Shown here: one piece after another, positions 14,953 through 26,223 of the stretch
Layout: every line of letters starts with the position of its first letter
How positions within the stretch are numbered: position 1 is the stretch's first letter
Source: an uncultured Dorea sp.
Lineage (GTDB): Bacteria > Bacillota > Clostridia > Lachnospirales > Lachnospiraceae
Length of the DNA: 34,943 nt
Direction: 5' to 3'
NCBI GenBank assembly: GCA_947063855.1
Contig: CAMSTW010000035.1
Coordinates: forward strand, 1-34,943
Notes under the pieces: generated by a model
What the model was told of the DNA's origin: nothing
What the model saw: the letters and a program-made list of their open reading frames with translations, nothing else
Database searches by the model: none
Program-made: the position numbers and the translations under genes

Positions 14953-14973
14953 GAAGGCTGCCCTTCTTTTTTT
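14953..14973 (+). terminator. Short intrinsic terminator after recombinase 2
   Basis: GAAGG (14953-14957) pairs with CCTTC (14962-14966), with a 4-base loop, followed by seven T. The stem is short but the T-tract is strong and lies just after the stop codon. Confidence 0.6.
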
Positions 14974-15020
14974 GGATTAAAGGAGGGGCAGAGAAATTTC
15001 TTGATATATAAGAGATTCTG

Positions 15021-15067
15021 TTGCATTTAATTAATGTTTCTGTTACAATGAATCAGAACAAATGTTC
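15021..15067 (+). promoter_or_regulatory. LexA-controlled promoter of uvrB-uvrA
   Basis: The -35 is TTGCAT (15021-15026), then a 17-bp spacer and -10 TACAAT (15044-15049). GAAC (15056-15059), AAAT and GTTC (15064-15067) form a LexA box of the Bacillus type (GAACnnnnGTTC) sitting on the expected transcription start. LexA bound here would block initiation, giving DNA-damage induction of uvrB and uvrA. The leader to the uvrB start is about 235 nt. Confidence 0.8.
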
Positions 15068-15185
15068 ATGACGAAATTAAGCTTAGGTCTTTTCCATTAT
15101 AAAGAATTATGCTATTCTGTGGTACGTAGTATCCATAGATATTGTTATGTATTGCATAGTTAGAAAAATTAAGTTTAGTGACTTT

Positions 15186-15257
15186 ATTCGTGTAATTGGC
15201 CTTTTCGCCCGGCGGAAAGTTTCCATTACACGAATTTTCAGGAGAAATTACACGAAT
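15186..15257. repeat. Three copies of ATTCGTGTAAT in inverted and direct orientation
   Basis: ATTCGTGTAAT occurs on the plus strand near 15186-15196 and as ATTACACGAAT near 15224-15234 and 15246-15257. Between the first two lies a small hairpin (CTTTTCGCC/GGCGGAAAG). The whole unit can fold as a long imperfect stem. It could be a dispersed repeat, a recombinase arm-site array or a leader structure of uvrB. Confidence 0.6.
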
Positions 15258-15295
15258 TTATGGGCCAATAGGCATGATAGTAAGGAGGTATGTCT

Positions 15296-17293
<1,998 letters not shown>

Positions 17294-17393
17294 TCAGGAT
17301 AGAGTAAGTATTGGCACATATTTGGAGACAGCGGGAACAGAGTGCGGATTGAAGATAATATATTTATTAAGATAATATCAGGAAGGATAAAAT

Positions 17394-20240
17394 ATGGCAA
17401 AGAAAAGAGATAGCAAACAATTTATCAGAATCAGAGGCGCCAACGAGCACAATCTGAAGAATATCGACCTGGATATTCCAAGGGATGAGCTGGTCGTGCT
17501 GACCGGACTCAGCGGTTCGGGCAAATCATCCCTGGCTTTTGATACCATTTACGCGGAAGGACAGAGACGATATATGGAGTCGCTGTCCTCCTATGCCAGA
17601 CAGTTTTTAGGGCAGATGGAGAAGCCGGATGTGGAGAGTATCGAGGGCTTGTCTCCGGCGATTTCCATTGATCAGAAATCGACAAACCGGAATCCGAGAT
17701 CTACGGTAGGGACAGTGACGGAGATCTACGATTATTTTCGTCTTCTCTATGCCAGAATCGGGATTCCCCATTGTCCGAAATGCGGGAAAGAGATTAAGAA
17801 GCAGACGGTAGATCAGATGGTAGACCAGATCATGGAATTGCCGGAGAGAACGAAGATCCAGCTGCTGGCTCCGGTTGTCCGCGGGAGGAAGGGCACGCAT
17901 GCCAAGCTTCTGGAGCGTGCCAAGAAGAACGGATATGTGCGTGTGCGTGTGGACGGCAATCTCTATGAGTTGTCGGAGGAGATCACGTTAGATAAGAATA
18001 TCAAGCATAATATAGAGATTATTGTGGATCGTCTGATGGTCAGGGAAGGAATCGAACAGAGACTGACAGATTCGATTGAGACGGTTCTGGGGCTGGCGGA
18101 AGGGCTGCTGATTGTCGATGTGATAGACGGCGAGCCGATTAATTTCAGCCAGAGCTTCTCATGTCCGGACTGCGGCATCAGTATCGAAGAGATTGAGCCA
18201 AGGAGCTTCTCCTTCAACAACCCTTTTGGAGCATGTCCGGAATGCTTTGGTCTGGGATATAAGATGGAGTTTGATGAGGATCTGATCATTCCGGATAAGA
18301 GCCTTAGCATCATGGAAGGTGCGATCACGGTCATGGGCTGGCAGTCCTGTAATGATAAGAAGAGTTTTTCCAATGCCATACTGGAAGCGCTGTGCCGGGA
18401 ATATCATTTTTCTCTGGATACGCCTTTTAAGGACTATCCCAAGAAGATTCATGATGTGCTGATTCACGGAACGGGCGGCAGGGAAGTCAGGGTTCATTAC
18501 CGCGGACAGCGCGGCGAAGGGGTATATGACGTCGCCTTCGAGGGTCTTCTGCGCAATGTGGAACGGCGTTACAGAGAGACTTCTTCTGAGTATTCGAAAG
18601 CGGAATATGAAGAGTTCATGCGGATCACCCCCTGCCATGAATGTAAAGGGCAGAGACTGAAGCCGGGGGCTCTTGCGGTTACGGTGGGTGACAGGAATAT
18701 CGCCGAGCTGACGGCGTTGTCTATTGAGCGTCTCCAGGAATTCCTTGAGCAGCTGGAACTGAATAAGCAGCAGCTTCTGATTGGAGGGCAGATCTTGAAG
18801 GAGATTAAGGCAAGAATCCAGTTCCTGATGGACGTCGGACTTGATTACCTGACCCTTGCCCGGGCGACGGGAAGTCTGTCGGGAGGTGAAGCGCAGCGGA
18901 TTCGTCTGGCGACGCAGATCGGCTCCGGGTTGGTGGGGGTTGCCTACATCCTGGATGAGCCGAGCATTGGGCTGCATCAGAGGGATAACGATAAGCTTCT
19001 GGGAACCTTGAAGCATCTGAGGGATCTGGGGAATTCGGTCATTGTCGTGGAGCATGACGAGGACACGATGCTGGAAGCAGATTATATTGTGGACATCGGG
19101 CCGGGCGCCGGCGAGCACGGCGGAGAGGTCGTGGCGCAGGGGAATGCGAAGGAGATCATGAAGAACAAGGCTTCTGTCACCGGGGCATACTTAAGCGGCA
19201 AGATACGCATACCGGTTCCAGAAAAGCGCATGGAGCCGTCGGGCTGGCTTAAGGTCACCGGCGCCAGGGAGAATAACCTCAAGAATATAGACGTGGAATT
19301 CCCGCTGGGAATCATGACGTGTGTGACGGGAGTATCCGGATCGGGGAAGAGTTCTCTGGTGAATGAGATTCTCTACAAGAGACTTGCCAGAGAGCTTAAC
19401 CGGGCACGGACGATTCCGGGCAGGCATACTGCGATTGAAGGGATGGATAAGCTTGATAAGGTAATCAATATCGACCAGTCGCCGATCGGCCGGACGCCAA
19501 GGTCGAATCCGGCTACCTATACGGGAGTCTTTGACCTGATCAGGGATCTATTCGCCTCTACGGCGGATGCGAAAGCGAAGGGATATAAGAAGGGACGCTT
19601 CAGTTTCAATGTGAAGGGCGGCAGATGTGAGGCGTGCAGCGGCGACGGTATCCTCAAGATAGAGATGCATTTCCTGCCGGATGTGTACGTACCTTGTGAG
19701 GTTTGCGGCGGTAAGAGGTATAATCGTGAGACGTTGGAGGTAAAATATAAGGGGAAAAGCATCTATGATGTTCTGGATATGACAGTAGAGGAAGCGCTGC
19801 ATTTCTTCGAAAATGTACCCAGTATCCGCAGGAAGATGGAGACATTGTATGATGTGGGATTGTCATATATCCGCCTGGGACAGCCGTCTACGACGCTGTC
19901 AGGAGGCGAAGCGCAGAGAATTAAGCTGGCGACGGAGCTGAGTAAGCGCAGCACAGGCAAGACCATCTATATTCTGGACGAGCCGACGACGGGGCTGCAC
20001 TTTGCGGATGTACACAAGCTGACGGAGATTCTGCGCCGTCTGTCTTCGGACGGGAATACGGTGATTGTGATCGAGCATAATCTGGACGTGATCAAGACGG
20101 CGGACTACATCATAGACATCGGGCCGGAAGGCGGCGACAGGGGCGGTACTGTAATCGCAAAGGGGACGCCGGAGGAAGTGGCGCAGAATCCGGTTTCTTA
20201 TACCGGGAAATATATTCAGACCGTGCTGCACAGATCATAG
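17394..20240 (+). CDS. uvrA: UvrA, excinuclease ABC subunit A
   Basis: 948 residues, a normal length. Two ABC ATPase modules are seen: Walker [14 protein letters not shown] near 38-50 and [10 protein letters not shown] in the second half; signatures [12 protein letters not shown] and [12 protein letters not shown]. Zinc-binding cysteines include CPKCGKE, CPDCG...CPECFGLG and the C-terminal CEACSGDG...[10 protein letters not shown]. UvrA dimers scan DNA for distortion and hand lesions to UvrB. The ribosome site is AGGAAGG. No strong promoter was seen in the 100-bp gap, so it is most likely co-transcribed with uvrB under LexA control. Confidence 0.98.
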   Translation: MAKKRDSKQFIRIRGANEHNLKNIDLDIPRDELVVLTGLSGSGKSSLAFDTIYAEGQRRYMESLSSYARQFLGQMEKPDVESIEGLSPAISIDQKSTNRNPRSTVGTVTEIYDYFRLLYARIGIPHCPKCGKEIKKQTVDQMVDQIMELPERTKIQLLAPVVRGRKGTHAKLLERAKKNGYVRVRVDGNLYELSEEITLDKNIKHNIEIIVDRLMVREGIEQRLTDSIETVLGLAEGLLIVDVIDGEPINFSQSFSCPDCGISIEEIEPRSFSFNNPFGACPECFGLGYKMEFDEDLIIPDKSLSIMEGAITVMGWQSCNDKKSFSNAILEALCREYHFSLDTPFKDYPKKIHDVLIHGTGGREVRVHYRGQRGEGVYDVAFEGLLRNVERRYRETSSEYSKAEYEEFMRITPCHECKGQRLKPGALAVTVGDRNIAELTALSIERLQEFLEQLELNKQQLLIGGQILKEIKARIQFLMDVGLDYLTLARATGSLSGGEAQRIRLATQIGSGLVGVAYILDEPSIGLHQRDNDKLLGTLKHLRDLGNSVIVVEHDEDTMLEADYIVDIGPGAGEHGGEVVAQGNAKEIMKNKASVTGAYLSGKIRIPVPEKRMEPSGWLKVTGARENNLKNIDVEFPLGIMTCVTGVSGSGKSSLVNEILYKRLARELNRARTIPGRHTAIEGMDKLDKVINIDQSPIGRTPRSNPATYTGVFDLIRDLFASTADAKAKGYKKGRFSFNVKGGRCEACSGDGILKIEMHFLPDVYVPCEVCGGKRYNRETLEVKYKGKSIYDVLDMTVEEALHFFENVPSIRRKMETLYDVGLSYIRLGQPSTTLSGGEAQRIKLATELSKRSTGKTIYILDEPTTGLHFADVHKLTEILRRLSSDGNTVIVIEHNLDVIKTADYIIDIGPEGGDRGGTVIAKGTPEEVAQNPVSYTGKYIQTVLHRS

Positions 20241-20611
20241 AGTGCGACTCATTTTTGATGCCTGCCCTGTTGAAGGAGAAGCAGGCGGCACACTGGGAAA
20301 GCGGGCAGAGCTTTCAGGTTTGTCGAATTATGGAAGGAAATGATGCGGCAATCCCAAGTGCTTCACAAATATTTAAGTAAAAAAGGGTTTCCATTTCCTG
20401 TAAAGTTGATTATAATGAAACGAGCACCGGGCGGTGCTGGAATATAACATGTGAAAGAAGTCTGCGAAAGAGATACTACAGCATGCACTTTTTACTTTGA
20501 GATCAATGCAATGCTGTACCAGGAGGAAGAGTAACAATCATGATTATAGAGATACACAAAAGTCAAGTCAACAAATGATAATCATATATAGCATGGGAAA
20601 GGGGAAATAAG
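20241..20611. other. uvrA-mreB intergenic region
   Basis: This 371-bp gap has a promoter at 20388-20416 and a leader of about 190 nt before mreB. The leader includes a stem AGCACC/GGTGCT (20423-20428/20433-20438) at its expected 5' end and a second stem TACAGCAT/ATGCTGTA (20477-20484/20511-20518). A 12-codon frame starting at 20540 follows AGGAGGA but the spacing is poor. No clear terminator for uvrA was found; a 4-bp GAGT/ACTC stem with T-run just after its stop is very weak. Confidence 0.5.
20388..20416 (+). promoter_or_regulatory. Promoter of the mreB-recD2-comF operon
   Basis: The -35 is TTTCCA (20388-20393), 17-bp spacer, -10 TATAAT (20411-20416, consensus). The predicted start falls at the base of the AGCACC/GGTGCT hairpin, which may protect the transcript 5' end. 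Confidence 0.65.
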
Positions 20612-21601
20612 ATGTCAGTAGATATCGGAATTGACTTGGGAACTGCCAGTGTCCTGGTCTATGTAAAGGGAAAAGGCGTCATATTGAAGGAACCATCTGT
20701 GGTTGCCTATGACAGGGATACGAACGCGATAAAGGCTATTGGAGAAGAAGCACGTCTGATGCTGGGAAGGACGCCGGGGAATATCGTGGCGGTCCGTCCG
20801 CTGCGGCAGGGAGTCATTTCAGATTATACAGTGACAGAGAAGATGATAAAGTACTTCGTGCAGAAGGCGCTGGGGAAGCGGACCTTCAAGAAGCCGCGGA
20901 TCAGCATCTGTGTGCCCAGCGGCGTCACGGAAGTGGAGCGTAAGGCGGTAGAGGAGGCAACCTATGCGGCGGGAGCCAGGGAGGTGAACCTGATCGAAGA
21001 GCCGGTGGCGGCGGCGATCGGGGCCGGGATAGATATCTCGAAGCCATGCGGCAATATGATTGTAGATATCGGAGGAGGAACGGCTGATATCGCGGTGATT
21101 TCCCTGGGAGGAACGGTGGTGAATTCTTCGATTAAGATTGCGGGTGATGATTTTGACGAGGCTATCGTCCGTTATATGCGCAAGAAGCACAATCTTCTGA
21201 TCGGGGAACGGACGGCGGAGGATATCAAGATTAAGATCGGCACGACCTATCCGCTGATTGAAGATGAAGCAATCGAGGTGAGGGGGCGTAATCTTGTGAC
21301 GGGGCTTCCTAAGACTGTGACAGTAACCTCTCTCGAGACAGAGGAAGCGCTGAGAGAACCCACCGGACAGATTGTGGAGGAAGTGATCAATGTATTGGAG
21401 CGTACGCCGCCGGAATTATCTGCGGATATTCTGGACCGTGGTATTATGCTTACAGGCGGAGGCTCCATGCTTCGGGGCTTAGAGGAACTGATAGAGGAAA
21501 AGACAGGGATAAATACAATGACTGCCGAGGATCCGATGAAGGTAGTTGCGATCGGAACGGGGCAGTTCGTAGAATTAGTGAGCGGGCGAAAAGAATTCTG
21601 A
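20612..21601 (+). CDS. mreB: MreB/Mbl-family actin-like cell-shape protein
   Basis: 329 residues, ribosome site GAAAGGGGAA. Actin-fold phosphate loops are seen: GIDLGTASVLVY at the N-terminus, DIGGGTADIAVISLGG in the middle, and LTGGGSMLRGL near the C-terminus; EEPVAAAIGAG is the conserved linker helix. MreB polymerises on the inner membrane face and guides peptidoglycan synthesis. It is not followed by mreC/mreD here but by recD2, overlapping by one base. This suggests an Mbl-like solitary paralogue rather than the mreBCD copy; eye inspection cannot separate MreB, Mbl and MreBH. Confidence 0.93.
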   Translation: MSVDIGIDLGTASVLVYVKGKGVILKEPSVVAYDRDTNAIKAIGEEARLMLGRTPGNIVAVRPLRQGVISDYTVTEKMIKYFVQKALGKRTFKKPRISICVPSGVTEVERKAVEEATYAAGAREVNLIEEPVAAAIGAGIDISKPCGNMIVDIGGGTADIAVISLGGTVVNSSIKIAGDDFDEAIVRYMRKKHNLLIGERTAEDIKIKIGTTYPLIEDEAIEVRGRNLVTGLPKTVTVTSLETEEALREPTGQIVEEVINVLERTPPELSADILDRGIMLTGGGSMLRGLEELIEEKTGINTMTAEDPMKVVAIGTGQFVELVSGRKEF

Positions 21602-23811
21602 TGGACAGTATAAAAGGATATGTAGAACATATTGTATTCCGTAATGATGAGAACGGATATACAGTGTTTCATTTGAATAATGAAGATGGAGAAGTGACCT
21701 GCGTAGGTAATTTCCATTATATTGAAGAAGGGGAGCTGCTGGAGCTTACAGGTGAGTATATCACACATAAGCTCTATGGCCTTCAGTTCAAGGCAGAGAG
21801 TTCAAGGATCTGCGAGCCGGAAGATCTTATGTCTATAGAGAGATACCTTGGATCCGGATCGATCAAAGGGATTGGAGCTTCTCTGGCTGGGAGAATCGTG
21901 AAGAGATTCAAAGAAGATACCTTCCGGATCATAGAGGAAGAACCTGAGAGGCTCGCCGAGATCAAGGGGATCAGCGAGCGGAAGGCACGAGAGATATCTT
22001 CACAGGTATCAGAGAAGAAGGACATGCGTCAGGCGATGATATATCTGCAGAAATACGGGATATCAGCTACACTTGCGGCGAAGATTTACCAGCATTACGG
22101 GCATAATGTGTATCGTGTAATAGAGGAGAACCCTTATCAGATTGCGGATCATGTGCATGGCGTGGGATTTAAGACTGCGGATGAGATTGCGGCAAGGGTC
22201 GGAATTCATACGGACTCGGATTTCCGGATTCAAAGCGGGATATTTTATACTCTTTTACAGAGTGTGAACGACGGGCATGTGTATCTGAGGCAGGAGGCGC
22301 TGATGCACCGGTCGGGTGAACTGCTGGGGGTAGAGATCAGGGACATCGGGAAATATCTGATGGATCTTGCGATGGAGAAGAAGATTGTCATAAAGGATGA
22401 GGATGACGGACGCCGTATTTATTCATCCCGATATTACTACATGGAGATGAATATGGCGAGGATGCTGCATGATCTGGATGTAGATTATGAGCAGGAAGAG
22501 GAGAGCCTGAGGAGACGTCTTAAGGCAATGGAAGACCAGTCCGGGCTTAGTCTGGACGAGAAACAGCGTGTGGCAGTTCTGGAGGCGGCAAGGCATGGAA
22601 TCATGGTGCTGACCGGAGGTCCGGGAACCGGAAAGACGACTACGATCAATGCCATGATACAGTTTTTCGAGAGCGAAGGACTGGATATCTGTCTGGCGGC
22701 GCCGACAGGACGGGCGGCCAAGCGTATGACAGAGGCAACCGGCTATGAGTCACAGACGGTCCACCGGCTTTTAGAGGTCAGCGGGAATCCGGAGGAAGAG
22801 GGTATCAGTGGTTTTCAGAGAAACGAGGAGAATCCTCTGGAGACGGATGTGATCATAATTGATGAGATGTCCATGGTGGATCTGCCGTTGATGTCTGCTT
22901 TGTTAAGGGCGGTGATACCGGGGACAAGGCTGATTCTTGTGGGGGACTGCAATCAGCTTCCCAGCGTAGGGCCGGGCAGTGTGCTGAAGGATATTATCGC
23001 ATCAGAGTGCTTCTCTGTTGTGATGCTTGAGAAGATTTTCCGGCAGGCAGGCGAGAGTGATATTGTGGTCAACGCCCACAAGATCAACCGGGGTGAGGAA
23101 GTTGTGTTAGACAACAAGAGCCGGGATTTCTTCTTCCTGAAGCGTCAGGACGCGAATGTGATCATCAGTGTGGTCATTACATTGATTCGGAATAAGCTGC
23201 CTGGGTATGTGGATGCGAAGCCATATGATATCCAGGTACTGACGCCTATGCGCAAGGGACTGCTGGGGGTTGAGAGGCTGAATGGGATTCTGCAGGAATA
23301 TCTGAACCCCGGGGAACCGGGAAAAGTGGAGAAGGAGCACGGAGACCGTATCTTCCGGGAAGGGGATAAGGTGATGCAGATTAAGAATAATTATCAGCTG
23401 GAATGGCAGATCCTGACCCGGTATGGCATGGCCGTAGATAAAGGCATGGGCGTCTTCAACGGCGATATGGGCATCATCAAGAAGATCAATACATATGAAG
23501 AGACAGTGACTGTAGAATATGACGAGCACAGGATCGTCAGGTATCCGTATCCGCTGCTGGATGAACTGGAGCTTGCCTATGCGGTCACAATACATAAGTC
23601 ACAGGGGAGTGAATATCCGGCAGTCGTAATTCCGCTGCTTAACGGTCCAAGGCAGCTGTTTCACAGGAATCTTTTATACACGGCTGTCACAAGGGCAAGA
23701 CGCTGCGTGACTCTGGTCGGAAGCGATCAGGTGTTTCAGGAGATGATTCAGAACGTCAATGAACAGAGACGCAATACCAGTCTTGACCAGCGAATCCGCG
23801 AATTATGCTGA
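21601..23811 (+). CDS. recD2: RecD2-type ATP-dependent DNA helicase
   Basis: 736 residues, the usual RecD2 length. An N-terminal OB-like and helix-hairpin-helix region (IKGIGASLAGRIVKRF, IKGISERKAREI, VHGVGFKTADEI) precedes two RecA-like domains: Walker A GGPGTGKTTTINAM at about 339, Walker B IIDEMSMVD, and the C-terminal motif YAVTIHKSQGSEYP. RecD2 is a 5'-3' helicase in Firmicutes lacking RecBC partners and is linked to mismatch repair and replication-fork handling. The ATG overlaps the mreB stop and the gene's own stop overlaps comF, so the three form one transcript. Confidence 0.95.
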   Translation: MDSIKGYVEHIVFRNDENGYTVFHLNNEDGEVTCVGNFHYIEEGELLELTGEYITHKLYGLQFKAESSRICEPEDLMSIERYLGSGSIKGIGASLAGRIVKRFKEDTFRIIEEEPERLAEIKGISERKAREISSQVSEKKDMRQAMIYLQKYGISATLAAKIYQHYGHNVYRVIEENPYQIADHVHGVGFKTADEIAARVGIHTDSDFRIQSGIFYTLLQSVNDGHVYLRQEALMHRSGELLGVEIRDIGKYLMDLAMEKKIVIKDEDDGRRIYSSRYYYMEMNMARMLHDLDVDYEQEEESLRRRLKAMEDQSGLSLDEKQRVAVLEAARHGIMVLTGGPGTGKTTTINAMIQFFESEGLDICLAAPTGRAAKRMTEATGYESQTVHRLLEVSGNPEEEGISGFQRNEENPLETDVIIIDEMSMVDLPLMSALLRAVIPGTRLILVGDCNQLPSVGPGSVLKDIIASECFSVVMLEKIFRQAGESDIVVNAHKINRGEEVVLDNKSRDFFFLKRQDANVIISVVITLIRNKLPGYVDAKPYDIQVLTPMRKGLLGVERLNGILQEYLNPGEPGKVEKEHGDRIFREGDKVMQIKNNYQLEWQILTRYGMAVDKGMGVFNGDMGIIKKINTYEETVTVEYDEHRIVRYPYPLLDELELAYAVTIHKSQGSEYPAVVIPLLNGPRQLFHRNLLYTAVTRARRCVTLVGSDQVFQEMIQNVNEQRRNTSLDQRIRELC

Positions 23812-24542
23812 AAAATATTAACAAACAGATCTTGCATATCGGAGAAAGAGCCAGTACCTGGCTGTGGCCGGAAGTATGCCCGTTTTGCGGCAGAGTGAGC
23901 AGTCAGGGAATCTGCGCCCGGTGCAGAAGGCGGCTTGAGAATATAAGGATTCAGGAACCAAGGTGTATGAAGTGCGGCAAGCCGCTGCGTCATGAGGAGC
24001 AGGAATACTGCTATGACTGTATGCACATGAAGCACCAATACACCAGAGGGTATGGTTTGTGGCTGCACAGGGATCCTGTCAGTATATCTATCTATCAATT
24101 CAAGTATCATAATCAGAGAAGATATGGCATCTGTTATGCAGAGGAGCTGGTCTTCTGTTTTGGTCGTACAATAAGGCGCTGGAAGCCAGACCTTATTATC
24201 CCGATTCCCCTCCACAGGAAGCGAAGAAAGAAAAGAGGATACAACCAGGCTGAGATTATCAGCCGCAGGATGGGAGAAATGCTGGGGATACCGGTAGACA
24301 GCCAATGCCTTATACGCAGAATCTGTACAGCTCCCCAGAAAATGCTGGGGCATCAGGAAAGAAGGAAGAACCTGAGGCGCGCATTTGCCGTGAGAAAGTC
24401 CTTTTTCCCTGTGAAGACAGTACTGCTGATTGATGATATATATACTACGGGAAGCACGATGGATGCGGCAGCGCAGGTTTTGAAGGAGAAAGGAGTCGAA
24501 AAAGTCTATTTTTTAACCATAAGTATTGGACAAGGGTACTGA
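23805..24542 (+). CDS. comF: ComF-family phosphoribosyltransferase-like protein
   Basis: 245 residues. Zinc-binding cysteines are C25/C28/C37/C40 and C54/C57/C69/C72 in two ribbons. The C-terminal phosphoribosyltransferase fold has the PRPP loop VLLIDDIYTTGST and the flexible loop KKRGYNQAE. ComF family members support DNA uptake in competent bacteria; in non-competent Clostridia the role is unclear and may be DNA repair related. The ATG overlaps the end of recD2 by 7 bp. Its 3' end contains the promoter of the next operon. Confidence 0.9.
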   Translation: MLKNINKQILHIGERASTWLWPEVCPFCGRVSSQGICARCRRRLENIRIQEPRCMKCGKPLRHEEQEYCYDCMHMKHQYTRGYGLWLHRDPVSISIYQFKYHNQRRYGICYAEELVFCFGRTIRRWKPDLIIPIPLHRKRRKKRGYNQAEIISRRMGEMLGIPVDSQCLIRRICTAPQKMLGHQERRKNLRRAFAVRKSFFPVKTVLLIDDIYTTGSTMDAAAQVLKEKGVEKVYFLTISIGQGY

Positions 24543-24555
24543 TATTTGTTATACT
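24527..24555 (+). promoter_or_regulatory. Promoter of the cyclic-di-AMP operon, inside comF 3' end
   Basis: The -35 is TGGACA (24527-24532, 5 of 6 consensus), 17-bp spacer, -10 TATACT (24550-24555). It points at the gene at 24600 and through it to cdaA, cdaR and the HPr-like gene. Confidence 0.6.
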
Positions 24556-24599
24556 AAAAATGATGTTTAGAAACATATAATAACATTTTGAGGTGGTTT

Positions 24600-24995
24600 A
24601 TGTTAGATCAAAGAAAAGTAGAGCTTATGACTCGTCTTGCTTTTTATGAACAGACAGACGGAAAAGAAGACTTTAAGGTCAGTGAATATTACCGGAAGGA
24701 TTATACCAGTATGCATGTCATATGTTCTATTCTGTGGACAACGATCGGATATGGCTGTATTGTCGGGATAGCGGTATTGCTGGGGATAGAGAAGATACTG
24801 GACAATATGTCCAATGCATTGATTATGATGCTTGGCGGTATAGTCATACTTGGATATATTTCTTTAACTATTGCATATGCGATCATAACCGGTTATGTAT
24901 ATAATGAGAAGCATAAGGACGCCAGACAGAGAGTGAAGAAATATAACCATGATCTGACACGGCTTTTACGGCTGTATGAAAAGGAGAAGAGGTAA
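24600..24995 (+). CDS. Conserved two-helix membrane protein, unknown function
   Basis: Start ATG 24600 behind GAGGTGG (an in-frame TTG at 24588 overlaps that site); 131 residues. A cytoplasmic N-terminal part (LDQRKVELMTRLAFYEQT) is followed by two hydrophobic segments at about 44-64 and 74-97, and a charged tail (KHKDARQRVKKYNHDL). No catalytic motif is seen. It is the first gene of the cdaA-cdaR operon and runs into the next membrane protein with almost no gap. I infer a membrane role linked to cell envelope or cyclic-di-AMP, without direct evidence. Confidence 0.75.
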   Translation: MLDQRKVELMTRLAFYEQTDGKEDFKVSEYYRKDYTSMHVICSILWTTIGYGCIVGIAVLLGIEKILDNMSNALIMMLGGIVILGYISLTIAYAIITGYVYNEKHKDARQRVKKYNHDLTRLLRLYEKEKR

Positions 24996-24996
24996 T

Positions 24997-26112
24997 ATGG
25001 ATAGTATATATGTACTTCGTGGACGATTAGAGGAATTGTATTCCCGTAATTCAAAGGTGTATGATAAGGTGCTTCAGTTTATACTGGCGGTCACTGTATT
25101 CATGGTTATCAATCATAACGTAGGATTTATGAAGGCGGCTGCGACTCCCGTAGCTGCAGTGGCGCTGGCTATTGTCTGTACGTTCCTTCCATTATCGGTG
25201 ACGGTTGTGGCCGCGACGGCTCTGATCGCGGCGCATATGTACGCAGTGTCTCTGATTGTACTTGCGGTAACGGCTGTTATATTCCTGATCATGTATATCT
25301 TCTACCTCAGACTTGCGCCGAAGATGGCTCTTATTGTGCTGTTGACACCCCTTGCATTCTTCCTGAAGATTCCGTACGTGATTCCTGTGGCATGCGGCCT
25401 GGTAGCGCCTCCGGGAAGTATGGTGGCCGTGATCTGCGGGTCCATTGTGTACTATATGATGGAATACGTGAAGAAGGCCGCTCCCAATATGGAGGGTGCA
25501 GATGCGAAGGGGATGATGTCACAGGCCACGGATTATATTATGAAGGTATTTCAGAATAAAGAGATGTGGGTTGTAGTGACGGCCTTTGTTATCTGCTTCT
25601 TTATCGTATTCGCGTTCCGCAGGGCCTCCATGGATCATGCCTGGAAGATTGCAGTTGTCGCCGGGACGATTGTGAATATAATCGTGATCGTTGTCGGAGA
25701 TATAGCGCTGGGGATACATACTTCCTATGGAACCATGATCGGAGGAAGTATTGCGTCTCTTGCAGTGGGGCTGGTGCTGGAGATATTCTTCTTCTCCGTA
25801 GATTATTCCAGAAGCGAGAATCTGCAGTTTGAAGATGATGAATACTATTATTATGTCAAGGCAGTTCCCAAGCTGTCGGTTGCAAAGCCGGAGAAGACGG
25901 TAAAGAGGATTAATGAACGGCAGGAGACGGAGATTATGGATACAGAGGTTGTCCGCAGGAAATCATCCGGGGCGGCTTCAAAAGGAGCGGCAAAGAACGG
26001 CAGAAGACCCGTGCCCAAGAAGGGACAGTCTGTCAAGAAGCATGATATGCGTGAGATTGATAAGATGCTTCTTACGCAGAGCCTCAGAAGGGATCTTAAT
26101 CTGAAGGACTAG
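24997..26112 (+). CDS. Conserved polytopic membrane protein upstream of cdaA
   Basis: Start ATG 24997 is chosen over an in-frame ATG at 24976, because AAAGGAGAAGAGG then lies upstream; 371 residues. About eight hydrophobic segments lie between residues 28 and 270 (VLQFILAVTVFMVI, LIVLAVTAVIFLIMYIF, VVTAFVICFFIVFAF, IAVVAGTIVNIIVIVV). A cytoplasmic basic tail follows (SSGAASKGAAKNGRRPVPKK). No family name is recognised. Its position directly before cdaA suggests a partner in cyclic-di-AMP or envelope physiology. Confidence 0.8.
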   Translation: MDSIYVLRGRLEELYSRNSKVYDKVLQFILAVTVFMVINHNVGFMKAAATPVAAVALAIVCTFLPLSVTVVAATALIAAHMYAVSLIVLAVTAVIFLIMYIFYLRLAPKMALIVLLTPLAFFLKIPYVIPVACGLVAPPGSMVAVICGSIVYYMMEYVKKAAPNMEGADAKGMMSQATDYIMKVFQNKEMWVVVTAFVICFFIVFAFRRASMDHAWKIAVVAGTIVNIIVIVVGDIALGIHTSYGTMIGGSIASLAVGLVLEIFFFSVDYSRSENLQFEDDEYYYYVKAVPKLSVAKPEKTVKRINERQETEIMDTEVVRRKSSGAASKGAAKNGRRPVPKKGQSVKKHDMREIDKMLLTQSLRRDLNLKD

Positions 26113-26223
26113 CATCCACAGTAAGGTATTTCGAGAGGGTTATACCAGGCTGCTGTATGGTTCGCAGGTCTTCTCCCGGCTGCGTATGTGTAAAGGTTGT
26201 ATGATTAAAAAGGAGGTGAATGA

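Larger units (their letters stand above)
14951..15289. other. Intergenic region: recombinase terminator, SOS promoter, inverted repeats
   Basis: The 339-bp gap holds a short terminator for the recombinase operon (14953-14973), a sigma-A promoter with a LexA box at its start site (15021-15067), and three copies of ATTCGTGTAAT in both orientations (about 15186-15257). The right end of the mobile element must lie in or near this region. No coding frame is evident. Confidence 0.7.

Noticed and set aside
18159..19118. Long minus-strand open frame inside uvrA
   Set aside because: Shadow of the uvrA coding sequence; no ribosome site and no domain.
20241..20260. Terminator for uvrA just after its stop
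   Set aside because: The only stem is 4 bp (GAGT/ACTC), too short to be trusted despite the T-run.
20540..20578. 12-codon leader peptide before mreB
   Set aside because: A Shine-Dalgarno-like AGGAGGA is present but about 13 bases away, and the peptide has no regulatory codon pattern.
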